A stretch of 64,000 nt of DNA, taken from positions 73,948,618-74,012,617 of the forward strand of contig NC_059080.1 in assembly GCF_020497125.1 (NCBI RefSeq). Reading direction: 5' to 3'. The DNA comes from Mauremys mutica (Eukaryota; Chordata; Testudines; Geoemydidae). Shown here in pieces: positions 26,131-36,487 of the stretch. Each line of letters opens with the position of its first letter. The stretch's first letter is position 1. The position numbers were made by a program, and so were the translations under genes. Below the pieces are notes generated by a model that did no database searches, was not told where the DNA came from, and worked only from the letters and a program-made list of their open reading frames with translations.

Positions 26131-26593
26131 GGCCCAGATTTTTAAAGGTATTTAGGCGTTACTTCACCCAGCATTGCAATGCCTAACTGACTTAAATGAC
26201 TAAGGCCTGGTCTACACTAGGACTTTAAATCGAATTTAGCAGCGTTAATTCGAATTAACCGCTCAACCGTCCACACCAGGAAGCCGTTTAATTCGACCTA
26301 GAGGGCTCTTTAGTTCGAATTCGGTACTCCACCCCGACGAGGGGAGTAGCGCTAAATTCGACATGGCTATCTCGAATTAGGCTATGTGTGGATGCAAATC
26401 GAACTTAGTAGCTCCGGGAGCTATCCCACAGTGCACCACTCTGTTGATGCTCTGGACAGCAGTCCAAGCTTGGATTCTCTGACCAGCCACACAGGAAACG
26501 ACCCGGGAAAATTCGAATTCCTTTTCCTGTCTGGGCACTTTGAATCTGATGTCCTGGTTGGACATCGGGGCGAGCTCAGCAGCACCTTCAACG

Positions 26594-27170
26594 ATGCAGA
26601 GCTCTCCAGCAGAGGAGTCCATGCAATCCCAGAATAGAAAGAGGTCCCCAGCATGGACAGACCGGGAAGTCTTGGATCTGATCGCTGTGTGGGGCGAGGA
26701 GTCTGTGCTTTCGGAGCTGCACTCCAACAAACGGAATGCAAAGACCTACGAGAAGGTCTCCAAAGCCATGGCACTCAGAGGATACAGCCGGGATACAACG
26801 CAGTGCCGCGTGAAAATCAAGGACCTGAGACAAGGCTACCAAAAAGTCAGAGCGGCAAACGGACGCTCCGGAGCCCAGCCCCAGACATGCCGCTTCTACG
26901 AGGCACTGCATGCCATTCTAGGTGGGTCTGCCACCACTGCCCCACCAGTGACCGTGGACTCTGAGGATGGGATAGTGTCGACGGGCAGTTCCTCGGCGAT
27001 GTTCGCCGATGGGGAAGATGAGGAAGGGTTTGTGGAGGACGACGCAGGCGACAGCGCTTACAATACCGCTTTCCCCGACAGCCAGGATCTCTTCATCACC
27101 CTCACAGAGATCCCCTACCAACCCTCCCCGGCCGTTAACCCGGACTCAGAATCAGGGGAAGGATCAGTCG
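26594..27170 (+). pseudogene. Harbinger ORF1 exon 1: SANT/Myb-like DNA-binding protein
   Basis: First exon of the second protein that Harbinger transposons encode. It binds the element ends and helps bring the transposase to DNA. The chosen start is the Met at 26594 (MQSSPAEES), although the frame is open from 26540. The trihelix/SANT-like domain covers roughly residues 18-95, with PAWTDREVLDLIAVWGEE and later YEKVSKAM, CRVKIKDLRQGYQKV and CRFYEALHAILGG. An acidic segment follows (DGEDEEGFVEDD), then FPDSQDLF. The frame ends at a consensus donor (tcg|gtaagt, 27171). This exon itself is intact; the stop is in exon 2. Confidence 0.85.
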
Positions 27171-27258
27171 GTAAGTGCTATAAACATGGAAACATTTATT
27201 TTTAAAAAAACAGGAATAAAAACTGTATAAAACTATATAAAAACTTTTCCATATAAAA

Positions 27259-27561
27259 CTATATAAAAAGAAGGTCCACACATATAGGGATGGAACAGAA
27301 ATCCTCTTGGGACACTTCCACGAAGCTCTCGTAGAGGAGCTCGAAAAGCCTCCGCAGGAGGTTCCTGGGGAGAGGTGCCTTATTTGGTGCTCCGTGGAAG
27401 CACACTCTTCCGCGCCAGGCCATCCTAACGTACAGCGGAATCATTGCCTCCACCAGCATGGCAGCATACGTTCCTGGTCTGTGCAGGGATTCTAGCAGCA
27501 TCCTCTCTCTCTCTCTCCGAGTGACCCGCCTCAGGGTAATCTCGTTTGGCGACTGCTGCAT
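27259..27561 (-). CDS. Antisense 100-codon open frame inside the Harbinger ORF1 intron
   Basis: Intact minus-strand frame within the ORF1 intron: MQQSPNEITLRRVTRRERER, then LLESLHRPGTYAAMLVEAMI and an Arg/Leu-rich RNLLRRLFELLYESFVE segment, predicted helical. I do not recognise a domain. It could be a third element-encoded protein or a chance frame, and it stays open although both main genes are broken. Confidence 0.3.
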   Translation of the reverse strand: MQQSPNEITLRRVTRRERERMLLESLHRPGTYAAMLVEAMIPLYVRMAWRGRVCFHGAPNKAPLPRNLLRRLFELLYESFVEVSQEDFCSIPICVDLLFI

Positions 27562-28026
27562 CTAATTAGGGCAATTAGTTTACTGTTACTATTGTGAATG
27601 CTTGACTTTTACTTTGCATAGCAATGACCTTTGTTTAACAGCCACGTGTTGGAGGCCACAGAGGAAAAGCATACAGTGATCTTTCCCGGGCACAGCCGCG
27701 AGTGGCTGGAACAGGGTCAGACTTTATGCTTTCCAGATTGCCTTCAGCGGGAGGGCACAGCTATCCATTAACCATTAAGCAGCCTATAGTGTAGGGCTTA
27801 CCAGGCCTGGCTGCTACACGGATTCAGCTGTACCGCCCCGCTTGTCCGATCTCCTGTGCAAGACCGCAGCCAATGAAAGCGTATTCCGAAATCTCGAACT
27901 TGTCCTCAGAGCTCGTGAGACTAGGTGCCATGTATGGTCTTGTTCACAGAAACTGAGTAGACTGTGTTCAGTGTTCGCAAACATGTATCTTTTCAAGGAA
28001 ATCACTTCCTTTTTCCCATCACACAG

Positions 28027-28481
28027 CTGCGGCTCTTTCACGAACTGCCCCGGCTTCCCCCTCACAGAGGCTGGCGCAGATTAGGCGGCGAAAGAAAAAG
28101 ACTAGGGACGATATGTTCTCGGAACTGATGGCCTGCTCCAGAGCCGAGGCGGCCGAGCAGAGACAGTGGAGGGAGACCCTATGTCAGCACCAGCGCTCAC
28201 ACAGCGAACGGGAGGACAGGTGACGGCAGGAAGACCAGCAGGCGACTCAAACGCTGCTTGGGCTAATGAGGGAGCAAACGGACACGCTCCGGCGCCTTGT
28301 TGATGTTCTGCAGGACCGCAGGCAGGAGGAGAGAGCCCCCCTGCACTGTATCTGCAACCGCCATCCCCCGCCACAAAGTCCTGTCCCCCCCTCACCCAAA
28401 ATAACAAGAAGGAGGGGCGCTAGGGGCCGTGAAAACTGTCACTGCACCTCAGCAGAGCGCTCATGTACCACACAGCTCTAA
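28027..28481 (+). pseudogene. Harbinger ORF1 exon 2: basic and coiled-coil C-terminal half, one stop
   Basis: After an acceptor (tttttcccatcacacag, 28026) the sequence continues exon 1 in the correct phase: the last G of exon 1 plus ct gives Ala. It then encodes SPSQRLAQIRRRKKKTRDDM (basic, nuclear-localisation-like), FSELMACSRAEAAEQRQWRE, and further on LMREQTDTLRRLVDVLQDRR, a heptad-like helix, then a Pro-rich tail ending at TAA (28479-28481). One in-frame TGA at 28221-28223 interrupts it in a position where Trp is likely. Without the splice the two parts look like unrelated short frames. A possible polyadenylation signal (attaaa) lies near 28565. Confidence 0.8.
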
Positions 28482-29354
28482 GGCCATAAATTTTGAGAAG
28501 TGCTTCCCTTCCTGGATCACCCAGTCCAAAATCCAAGTTTCATCCCCCCACTGTGTAGTTGAGTATTAAAAGTAGTTTGTTGTTATTCACTGTTCCCGTC
28601 ACGTTTTTCTTGTCAGAAGACTTTGTGTGAAGGGGGGGGAGGGGTTTTTTAATTGCATAGGACAGCCTCCATTACCAGGGTACAGACTTGGGGGCAGGAT
28701 CAACAGCAGGACACACACAGACTGCAGTCACTAGGCACCAGGGTCAGTCTGGGAGGTGTATGCTGTCCCGGGTCAGTCTGTGAGGTGTATGCTGCCCCAG
28801 GGTCCTAGCGCCTGCCATCCACAAATGGCAAGGCAGGCTGCCCTTACCATGCCCTTCCACCCTAGCCACGAGCCTCTCCGATGCCCTGAGCCCCAGCAAG
28901 AGCCCTCATCCACGGACACATACTCACCCTTCCCACACACCCCTCACCCCTTCCTACGCCCCAACCCCCAGCCCAGAGCCTGCATCCAAACTCCGTCCCA
29001 AAGACGGCACCCCTCACCCCTTCCTGCAAACCCACCCCTTCCTGCACACCCACCTGCAACCGTCCTCCCCCCAGAGACCGCTGTAGGAGCAGGAGCCTGT
29101 CATTCCTCTAGTGTAGAAGCGGTCTGTACATCAGTGCACACCGTACCCACCACAGTCTGCGTCCATGTTTCAACCCTAGAACAGGAATTCATAATTAAAG
29201 AAAACTTTGTTAATAATCAGTGTTCCATTAAATTTATTTTAAAACGTGTGTTGGAAGGGGGGAAACCTGGAGAACGGGGTATGTAACCGCAGATCGAAGT
29301 CAACAGTCACTGAAACAGGCTCAGGTTCAGCTTCTCTGTAAATCAAGTGGACAG

Positions 29355-30687
29355 TCATAGGTTACCCTGCTCTCCGAGGAACCTAGCTTTCAAAGCCTCC
29401 CGGATGCACAGCGCTTCCCGCTGGGATCTTCTATCGGCACGGCTGTCTGGCTGAGCGTAATCAGCAGCCAGGCGATTTGCCTCAACCTCCCATCCCACCA
29501 TAAAGGTCTCCCCCTTGCTCTCACAGAGATTGTGGAGCACACAGCAAGCAGCAATAACAACGGGGATATTTTTTTCGCTGAGGTCCGAGCGAGTCAGTAA
29601 GCTCCGCCATCTCCCCTTGAGAGTCCGAAAGCACACTCCACCACCATTCTGCACTTGCTCAGCCGGTAGTTGAAGAGCTCCTTCTCACTGTCCAAGGCGC
29701 CTGTATAGGGCTTCATGAGCCAGGGCATTAGCGGGTAGGCTGGGTCCCCGAGGATCACTGTAGGCATCTGCACATCCCCAACCGTTATTTTGTGGTCTGG
29801 GAAGAAAATACCTGCCTGGAGGCGTTTAAACAGACCAGAGTTCCTGAACACACGCGTGTCATGAACCTTGCCCGGCCACCCGATGTAGATGTTGGTAAAA
29901 CGTCCCCTATGGTCCACCAGTGCTTGCAGCACCATAGAAAAGTAGCCCTTTCGGTTAATGTAATGGCTGGCCTGGTGGGCTGGTCCCAGGATAGGGATGT
30001 GAGTCCCATCTATAGCCCCACCGCAGTTTGGGAATCCCATTGTGGCGAAGCCATCTCTGACGACCTGGACGTTTCCTAGAGTCACTACCTTTGAGAGCAG
30101 TTGCTCAACGATTGCGTGGGCTACTTGAATCACAGCAAGCCCTACGGTAGATTTGCCCACGCCAAAGTGGTTTCGCTAAGTTTCCAGAGGGCTATGGCCA
30201 CTCGCTTCTGCACAGTCAGGGCTGCTCGCATCCGGGTGTCCTGGCGCTTCAGGGCAGGGGCCAGCAAGTCACAGAGTTCAAGGAAAGTGCCCTTACGCAT
30301 CCTGAAGTTTCGCAGCCACTGTGATTCATCCCAGACCTGCAGCACTATGCGGTCCCACCAGTCCGTGCTTGTTTCCCGGGCCCAGAATCGCCGTTCCACA
30401 CCATGAACTTGACCCATTGCCACCATGATCTCCACTGCGCGGCGTACCCTGCTTTGTGAGAGGTCTGCGCCACTCTGTGACTTCCTGTCCTCACCGCGCT
30501 GACGGAGCCTCCTCGCCCGATTTCTCAGCAGCTGACTGTGGAAGAGGTGGACGATAAGGTGCGAGGAGTTGACAATGGCCATAAGTGCAGCGATGATCGC
30601 AGCGGGCTCCATGCTCGCAGTGCTGTGGCGTCCGAGCTGTAACTGACCAGAGAAGGGCGCGAACAGATTTCCCGCCGGCGCTTTCAA
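29355..30687 (-). pseudogene. Harbinger DDE transposase (HARBI1-like), two frameshifts
   Basis: Minus-strand transposase related to vertebrate HARBI1, cutting and rejoining the element ends. It is in three pieces: 30687-30142, 30160-29594 and 29654-29355 (stop). The first piece has the N-terminal helical region (FRMRKGTFLELCDLLAPAL, KRVAIALWKL). The second begins GVGKSTVG-like and carries the first Asp in GGAIDGTHIPI (codon 30010-30008), the second Asp in LGDPAYPLMPWLM (29746-29744) and the Glu in RMVVECAFG (29638-29636). All three DDE residues are present. The first break is a deletion of about 27 bases (not a multiple of three) near 30150. The second is a one-base loss near 29625. The third piece continues LKGRWRSLLTRSDL and HNLCE. 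AATAAA on the minus strand lies at 29233-29238. Confidence 0.88.
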
Positions 30688-31438
30688 GGAGAGAGGGCGG
30701 GAGTGACGGTTGAATGATGACAGTTACCCAAAACCACCCTCGACACATTTTTTCCCCCAGCAGGCATTGGGGGCTCTACCCAGCATTCCAATGGGCAGCG
30801 GGGAGTGCGGGGACTGTGGGATAGCTTCCCACAGTGCACCGCTTCCAAAGTTGACGCTGGCCCCGTTATTGTGGACTCAGACAGTCGAATTAGTGTATTT
30901 AGTGTGGATACACAAATTCGACTTCATAAGGTCGATTCCACAAATTCGAGTTAAGTAGATTCGAAATAGTCTTGTAGTGTAGACGTACCCTAAGGGGCAG
31001 ATTCACCTAATTTCAACATTTAGGCATCACTGTGTTGCTGCCACCCAACCCCAAATCCCCAAAGACATACACATTTCCACCAGTGGGCACATGCACCGAG
31101 GTCTCCAGTCCCAGGAGGCTGACCTAACTACCAAGCTATTGGGTATTCTGAAGTAGGAAGATTAAAGCTGTTCCAGTTTGTATAATAATGAAATATTTAT
31201 TGGAGGAGGGACTTGAAACTGGCTCCTCACGTTCCAGACAAGTGCCCCAACCACTGTGATATAGACTTACTCTCTCTCTTTTCCCTGGCCCTTTGCATTT
31301 CACTCCTGGTTAGCTAGGTGGCGCTACACTCAATTTGCTGACTTCTGAAAATCCCTTTAGTAAGTGCCTAACTCCCCCTACAATGCCTGCAGTGCTTGGG
31401 CACGTAATCTGGAGCTGAGAATTCCACTAGGCAGCAGG

Positions 31439-31561
31439 TAGGGTGACCAGATGTCCCAATTTTATAGGGACAGTCCCGATATTCAGGGCTTTTTCTTATA
31501 TAGGGACCTATTACCCCCCACCCCCGTCCCGATTTTTCACACTTGCTCTCTGGTCACCCTA
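31439..31561 (+). mobile_element. 123-base hAT-type MITE
   Basis: Ends tagggtgaccagatgtcc and, inverted, gctctctggtcaccta. Perfect 8-base duplications GCAGCAGG at 31431-31438 and 31562-31569. No coding sequence. It is inserted in the older element of 26131-31710. Confidence 0.88.
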
Positions 31562-31712
31562 GCAGCAGGGCACCTAGGAATTAGGTGTTACAATGCCAAG
31601 TACCTTTGTGAATTTGGCACTAAGTACCTATGTCACTTTTGAAAATGAGAATTAGGCTTGCAAGTCAATTAGGTGTTGCAGCATCTGTATACCTTTAAAA
31701 ATCTGGGCCCAA

Positions 31713-31798
31713 GGGCCTATTTACACAGTGAGTTAGTGTGCAGCAAGCCAGGATGTAAATCTACAGTGCACTAGCTTGCAGAGTAGACAAGCCCTAAG
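31713..31798 (+). mobile_element. Tiny MITE-like block
   Basis: Starts gggcctatttacacagtgag and ends gagtagacaagcccta, imperfect inverted repeats of the Harbinger-MITE sort, with a central tgcactagcttgca. About 85 bases. Family uncertain. Confidence 0.4.
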
Positions 31799-34559
31799 AG
31801 CCATCTTCAAAAGCAACTTAAGAACTTAGGAGCCTGAGTCCCATTGACTTTCAGTGTGAGTTAGGCACCTAAATACCTTTAAAAATCTGGACTTTAGACA
31901 TTTTTGCAAATTTTATCCTAAGTGTATGTCCATAAGTTTAACAACTCTGGGGCCACAATTTAACTTTGGGTGTCTTAAGTTAGGCCTCATATTTCTACTT
32001 TAGGGAGCTCACACTGGTACTTCTGTTTAGCTCAGTTCAGCTATCCAAATGCTAATCTGAACCCTCAAATGCAGAACAGGGATCTTTAACTTGCCATGTG
32101 CCAAATCCCATTTGAAAATGGGGGGTCTCCACTATTAAGCAAATTTATACCAAGTTTTGCTCATTTCACTAGCTAAAGCCAGGTTGGGATGGTTCAGTAA
32201 CTGAATGGAAATCTTCCAAGAAATACCTATATGCAAGTCAAGTGGCATTAATGATTCCTTAGGTAGCACTCTTCTCTGAATCAGGAGTGGGTGAGACATA
32301 AAACAGACCCTTGATCAACAGCGGTCAACAAAGATCCTATGTCACTTTTTGCAGGCCCCCTGAATCCTCTGGGTGGCCCTGACTTTTTGTAAGAATGGGG
32401 TGTTGACTCCAATGTCCAGACTAAATAAGAGTAATTACATTTTGCCTACCTCCATTTCCTCTTCAGTTTCAATTGCATACAGTGCTCTTCCTTAGGTTCT
32501 AGCCTAAGATGTTGAGTTAAAACTGCTTCTCCATTCCACCCCAGAGTGGCAGGTGAAACAAGCCCTCTGTCTTTTATTCACCTTACAGGGGTCTTGAGAT
32601 TCTTATCAGTATAAGCTTGTAGAAGATTGAGACTCATGGCTAGAGCATGCTACACAAGTGCACAGCATTAGTATCATTACCTAGTAAAACAATAAGGGAA
32701 AAAATAACAGCTGCCGGTCAGCTTTGTATTGTTTGTGAATTAAATGTAATGTAATGTGAAGTTCTGATTAAAAAGCCATACATATCCTGCCTTAAGTGTT
32801 GATTCTTTGTGTTCCTACCTCAGCTGCCCTTAAGACACTTGATATTGTGTGGCTATATAAGAAGTTGTTAAAGTCCAGGGGGAAAAAACATATAATGCAC
32901 TGCAAGGCATCTTTAAATGTACGGTTCTTTTTTTAGTCCATCTCCTCTAATTAAATTTAGTTTCAAGTACCATGAGCTGCCTTCCAGTTAACTTCAGTTG
33001 ACTGCAATAACAGATGGCCTTCCAACAAAGACTCTTCTGCCCTCTATTTTGACAGCCCTTTTAAAAGTGTGATTTTTTTTTCCAGTTTAGCAAAATCACG
33101 ATTAGCAATGAAGCGAGAAAAGACCGAGTACAGACATTTATAAAGAAAAACAAAATGAAAGGCTCGGGCACTGACCTGGACTGTAACTCTGACCTTGGGC
33201 CATTTTTCACCTGTAGTACATTCCCATTTAGTTAACAAAGAGCCAGAATTTGTAAAGGGAGAGAATTTAAGATGCACCTTCGAGATTCCATTTATATCAA
33301 TGACATAATGGTGTCAGATCTTTGAAGGAAGAAAAAAAAAGAACATGCAGCAACTGGTATTATATCTTTAAGTGCATTGAAATCAATTACTTCCTTGCTG
33401 AGACAAGAGATAATTTTCCCATTTAAATCTCACAGCTGTACTGACTAGCACATTATTGTTGGGCTGTTTCTTTTATGATAATTAACAATAAAAAGCCCAT
33501 GCTATAGTGAAATTAGCTGTTTACTAAATGTTAAAAGCTCCTACTACAGCACAGAGACCCTGCTTCTAAAGAGTACACGATCAAATATGTGTCTTAATGA
33601 ACCTTTTTATAGACAACCAATTACAAAATAGTTGTCTAGGCTTGGTACCAAAGAGTACCATAGCTTTTCTGCCTTTCAGGGATTCACTATCACAGTCCTG
33701 AATTTTAAAAGGAGGGTCACACATAAGCCCAGGTGTTCTCCTGGGCCACTAACCCCCTTTCTCCCATTTAAATAACTGACAGTGGCATCTTCATGGAGAA
33801 AGTGAGAGATTCCGGTCTTGAACAGTTAGCAACCATATGTAGGACTGTGTGAAATGTTCACAACAAACCCTGAAGTTGTGCAACTCTTCCCTGGTTTCAG
33901 GCTGCATTGAAAACACAACATTCAATGTGTCCATGACATTCATTTATTAAACCATTTGTTTAGGGTCAGAGCAAATCTCCTGTTCTTAAGGAAACATGGG
34001 CAATGGTGGGCCAGAACTTTAGGTTGGGCAGCGTTACTTGTCTCAGCTGCAACTGTTTTCAGTAATTAATTAAGGGCAGTTGCTCTTTAATGCTTTGCTG
34101 CGGTGGCCAGGTTGATCAGTGAAGTGCTGCTAATATGTTGAGGCATGACATAAACTGGGGCATCTTCCCCCTGTAGATCCTTAGGGCATGAATCTCCTCT
34201 CACTTATCACCTTTTTACAGTAGTGTCACTCCACTGATTTTAACACTTACTCCTGATTTACACTATTGGCAGTGAGAGAAGAAATGGGCCCTGTATCTGG
34301 AAGACCAGCTAAAGTTGTCTCCCAGACTACTCCGAACCATTCTGTATACGTTACTCTGGTTTTATTTCTCCATTGTTCAGAGTGGGGCATTGTCCCAGGT
34401 AACTCAGATGCAGAGCACCACTGAACCTGGGCCAGTTTATGGCTTTTAGTTACTCGTGTGAAATGTATTGTTTTTCATGGTTTAAATATAGAATTAAACT
34501 TGGGTTTTTTTAATGTGTGTTGTCCTAAGGTTACTCTGAACCCAAACACACAACTGATC
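31799..34559. other. SLC9A9: Intron sequence; candidate conserved block 32880-33600
   Basis: Old DNA-element relics lie at 31800-31920, and a fragment of the 997-1287 hAT family lies near 32350-32385. 32880-33600 is repeat-free and contains several taattaa and attagcaatg motifs. No coding frame is convincing. Confidence 0.35.
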
Positions 34560-35240
34560 AGAAAAACAAAATTTCCTGAAAAAAGATAGTGCTGGAATAA
34601 TCCCTCTTTGAAAGTTTTCTGCAGGATTTTTCAAAATGAAACTAAATGAGCATTTTTATTTCATTTCAATACACTTCAAAATGAGGTGTCAACATGGACA
34701 TTTTAATTTTGCTTCAATTTAAAATGTCATTTTGTTTTGCTTTTTGGAAACAAAAAAAAATCAGATTTTCTACTTTTGGTTTCTGGGTTTTCTCACTCCC
34801 CCCCTTGTTTATCGTCCTCTAATTTTTTCAGTGGAAAAGGTTAGAAAACAGTAAGAACGTGTGACAGTTAGTTTTGTTATACTTCATATACTTTTTTTAA
34901 AAAAGATCTTTTACCTGGGGGTGAGGGGAAATGGGCAAAGAGGCACAGAATTTAAAAAAAAAGGAGAGAAGGGGGGATAAAAATCAAAGGCAAAAAAATC
35001 AAAAATCTGATAAAGGAAAACTGACAATTTTGGGTTTCCAAATATAAAATAAAATACAATGAAATAAAACATTTAAATTCAAATTGCACAGAAATTTCTG
35101 ATTTGGTTTGAAATATCAACTTGAAATGAAATTTTTATTTCACGTTTTTTGGTTGGAAAATTTGTCAAAAAATTTTCTGCAGAAAACTGTTTTCAACCAA
35201 ACAATATCTTTTCAACTTGAAAATTTTCAGTTTTACACAA
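34560..35240. repeat. Large A/T-rich foldback
   Basis: The left arm around 34605-34740 (gaaagttttctgcaggatttttc, ttttatttcatttcaa, aaaatgtcattttg) is echoed in inverted form on the right arm around 35095-35215 (ttgaaatgaaatttttatttc, gtcaaaaaattttctgcagaaaac). The centre is near 34880-34900. The alignment is imperfect, as in old foldback MITEs. Confidence 0.45.
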
Positions 35241-35332
35241 AAGTCAGGGGGAGAGGGATAAAAATGAATATATTTGGAAACCAAATATAATGAGATGATA
35301 CAAAATTACTCAAGATAATTAAGTCCAAAGTT

Positions 35333-36235
35333 GACTGTGAAGAGTTAACAAAGGGATCTCACAAAACTGGGTGACCGGGCCACAAAATGGCAGATGAAAT
35401 TCAATGTTGATAAATGCAAAGTAACGCACACTGGAAAACATAATCCCAACTATACATTCAAAATGAAGGGGTCTAAATTAACTGTTACCACTCAAGAAAG
35501 AGATCTTGGAGTCATCATAGATAGTTTTCTGAAAGCCTCTGCTCAGAGTGCAGTGGTAGTCAAAGAAACTAATAGGATATTTGGACCAATTAGGAAAGGG
35601 ATAGATAAGAAGACAGAAAATATCATAATGCCACTCTATAAATTCCCGGTATGCCCACACCATGAATACTGTGTGCAGTTCTGCTTGTCCCAAATATAAT
35701 TAGAATTGGACAAAGGACAGAGAAGGGCAACAAAAATAATTAGGGGTATGGGACAACTTCCATCCAAGGAGAGATTAAAAAGACTGGAACTGTTAGGCTT
35801 GGAAAAGAGAGGCCTAATGGGGAATATGATAGAGGTCTATAAAATAATGACTAGTGTGGAGAAAGGTAATAAGGAAGTGTTATTTACCCCTTCACATAAC
35901 ACAAGAATGAGGAGTCACCAGATGAAATTAATAGGGAGCAGATTTAAAACAAAGATAAGGAAGTACGAACTTCTTCACCCAGTGCACAGCCAGCCTGTGG
36001 AACTCATTGCCAGGGGATGTTTTGAAGGCCAAAATATAACTGAGTTCAAAAAAAGGATTAGATCATGGAGGATAGGCTCTGGGTGTCCCTAGGCCTCTAA
36101 CTGCTAGAAGCTGGGACTGGATGACAGGGGATGGATCACTCAATAAATGGCCCTGTTCTATTCATTCCATCTGAAGCATCTGGCACTGGCTACTGTAGAA
36201 GTCAGGATACTGGGCTAGATGAGCAAAGGAAGATA
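35333..36235 (+). pseudogene. CR1 LINE, C-terminal reverse transcriptase region and 3' UTR
   Basis: Decayed CR1 ORF2 end in two frames. 35394-35699 reads MKFNVDKCKV, ERDLGVIIDS.LKASAQ, RKGIDKKTENIIMPLYKF and PHHEYCVQF. 35706-36092 reads GQRRATKIIRGM, RLKRLELLGLEKRGL, MIEVYKIM and SHNTRMRSHQMKLIGSRFKT. The 3' UTR follows (ggatgacaggggatggatcactc, tactgggctagatgagc). A stop near 35700 separates the parts. This is the classical LINE-derived protein C-terminus, not a host gene. Confidence 0.85.
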
Positions 36236-36412
36236 TATGAAGCTACGCTACCCAATCACCATGACTAACGTGATCATAAATCAGCTCTTTAAACAAGACA
36301 TTTACCTGAGCCTTTTCAGAAATTAATTTGTAAAATAGCAAATAGTACTGGATGAATAGATGTGGCAAATGAACCTCAAAAAGGATGGTTTGGATCAGTA
36401 TCCACAAGTGTG

Positions 36413-36487
36413 GGGGTGAAATCCTGGCCCTATTGAAGTCACTGGAAATTTTCTCACTGTCTTCATTAGGGCCAGGATTTCATCCCA
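36413..36487 (+). repeat. Short foldback (gaaatcctggccc)
   Basis: Inverted pair ggtgaaatcctggccctattgaag / cttcattagggccaggatttcatcc, about 75 bases. The same kind of hairpin is common in turtle DNA. Confidence 0.6.

Larger units (their letters stand above)
26204..30990. mobile_element. PIF/Harbinger DNA transposon, 4.8 kb, both genes present
   Basis: Terminal inverted repeats ggcctggtctacactaggac and, on the other strand from the right end, gggtacgtctacactacaag, followed inward by tcgaattaa-rich subterminal repeats. Target duplication is TAA at 26201-26203 and 30991-30993, as expected for Harbinger. Second-order inverted blocks gctatcccacagtgcacc (26420) and tagcttcccacagtgcacc (30822) mark both ends. 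Inside are a plus-strand SANT/Myb-like gene with an intron and a minus-strand DDE transposase, converging. Both have disabling changes, but few, which suggests a fairly recent insertion. Confidence 0.93.
26131..31710. mobile_element. Older inverted-repeat element split by the Harbinger
   Basis: Ends ggcccagatttttaaaggta (26131) and tacctttaaaaatctgggcc (near 31690-31709) are near-perfect inverted repeats. Between them, outside the Harbinger, are taggcgtt/taggcatc and ctaggaattaggtg motifs like those in the 12.7-13.6 kb element. The Harbinger and a 123-base MITE are inserted inside it. No clear target duplication was seen for the outer element. Confidence 0.55.
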
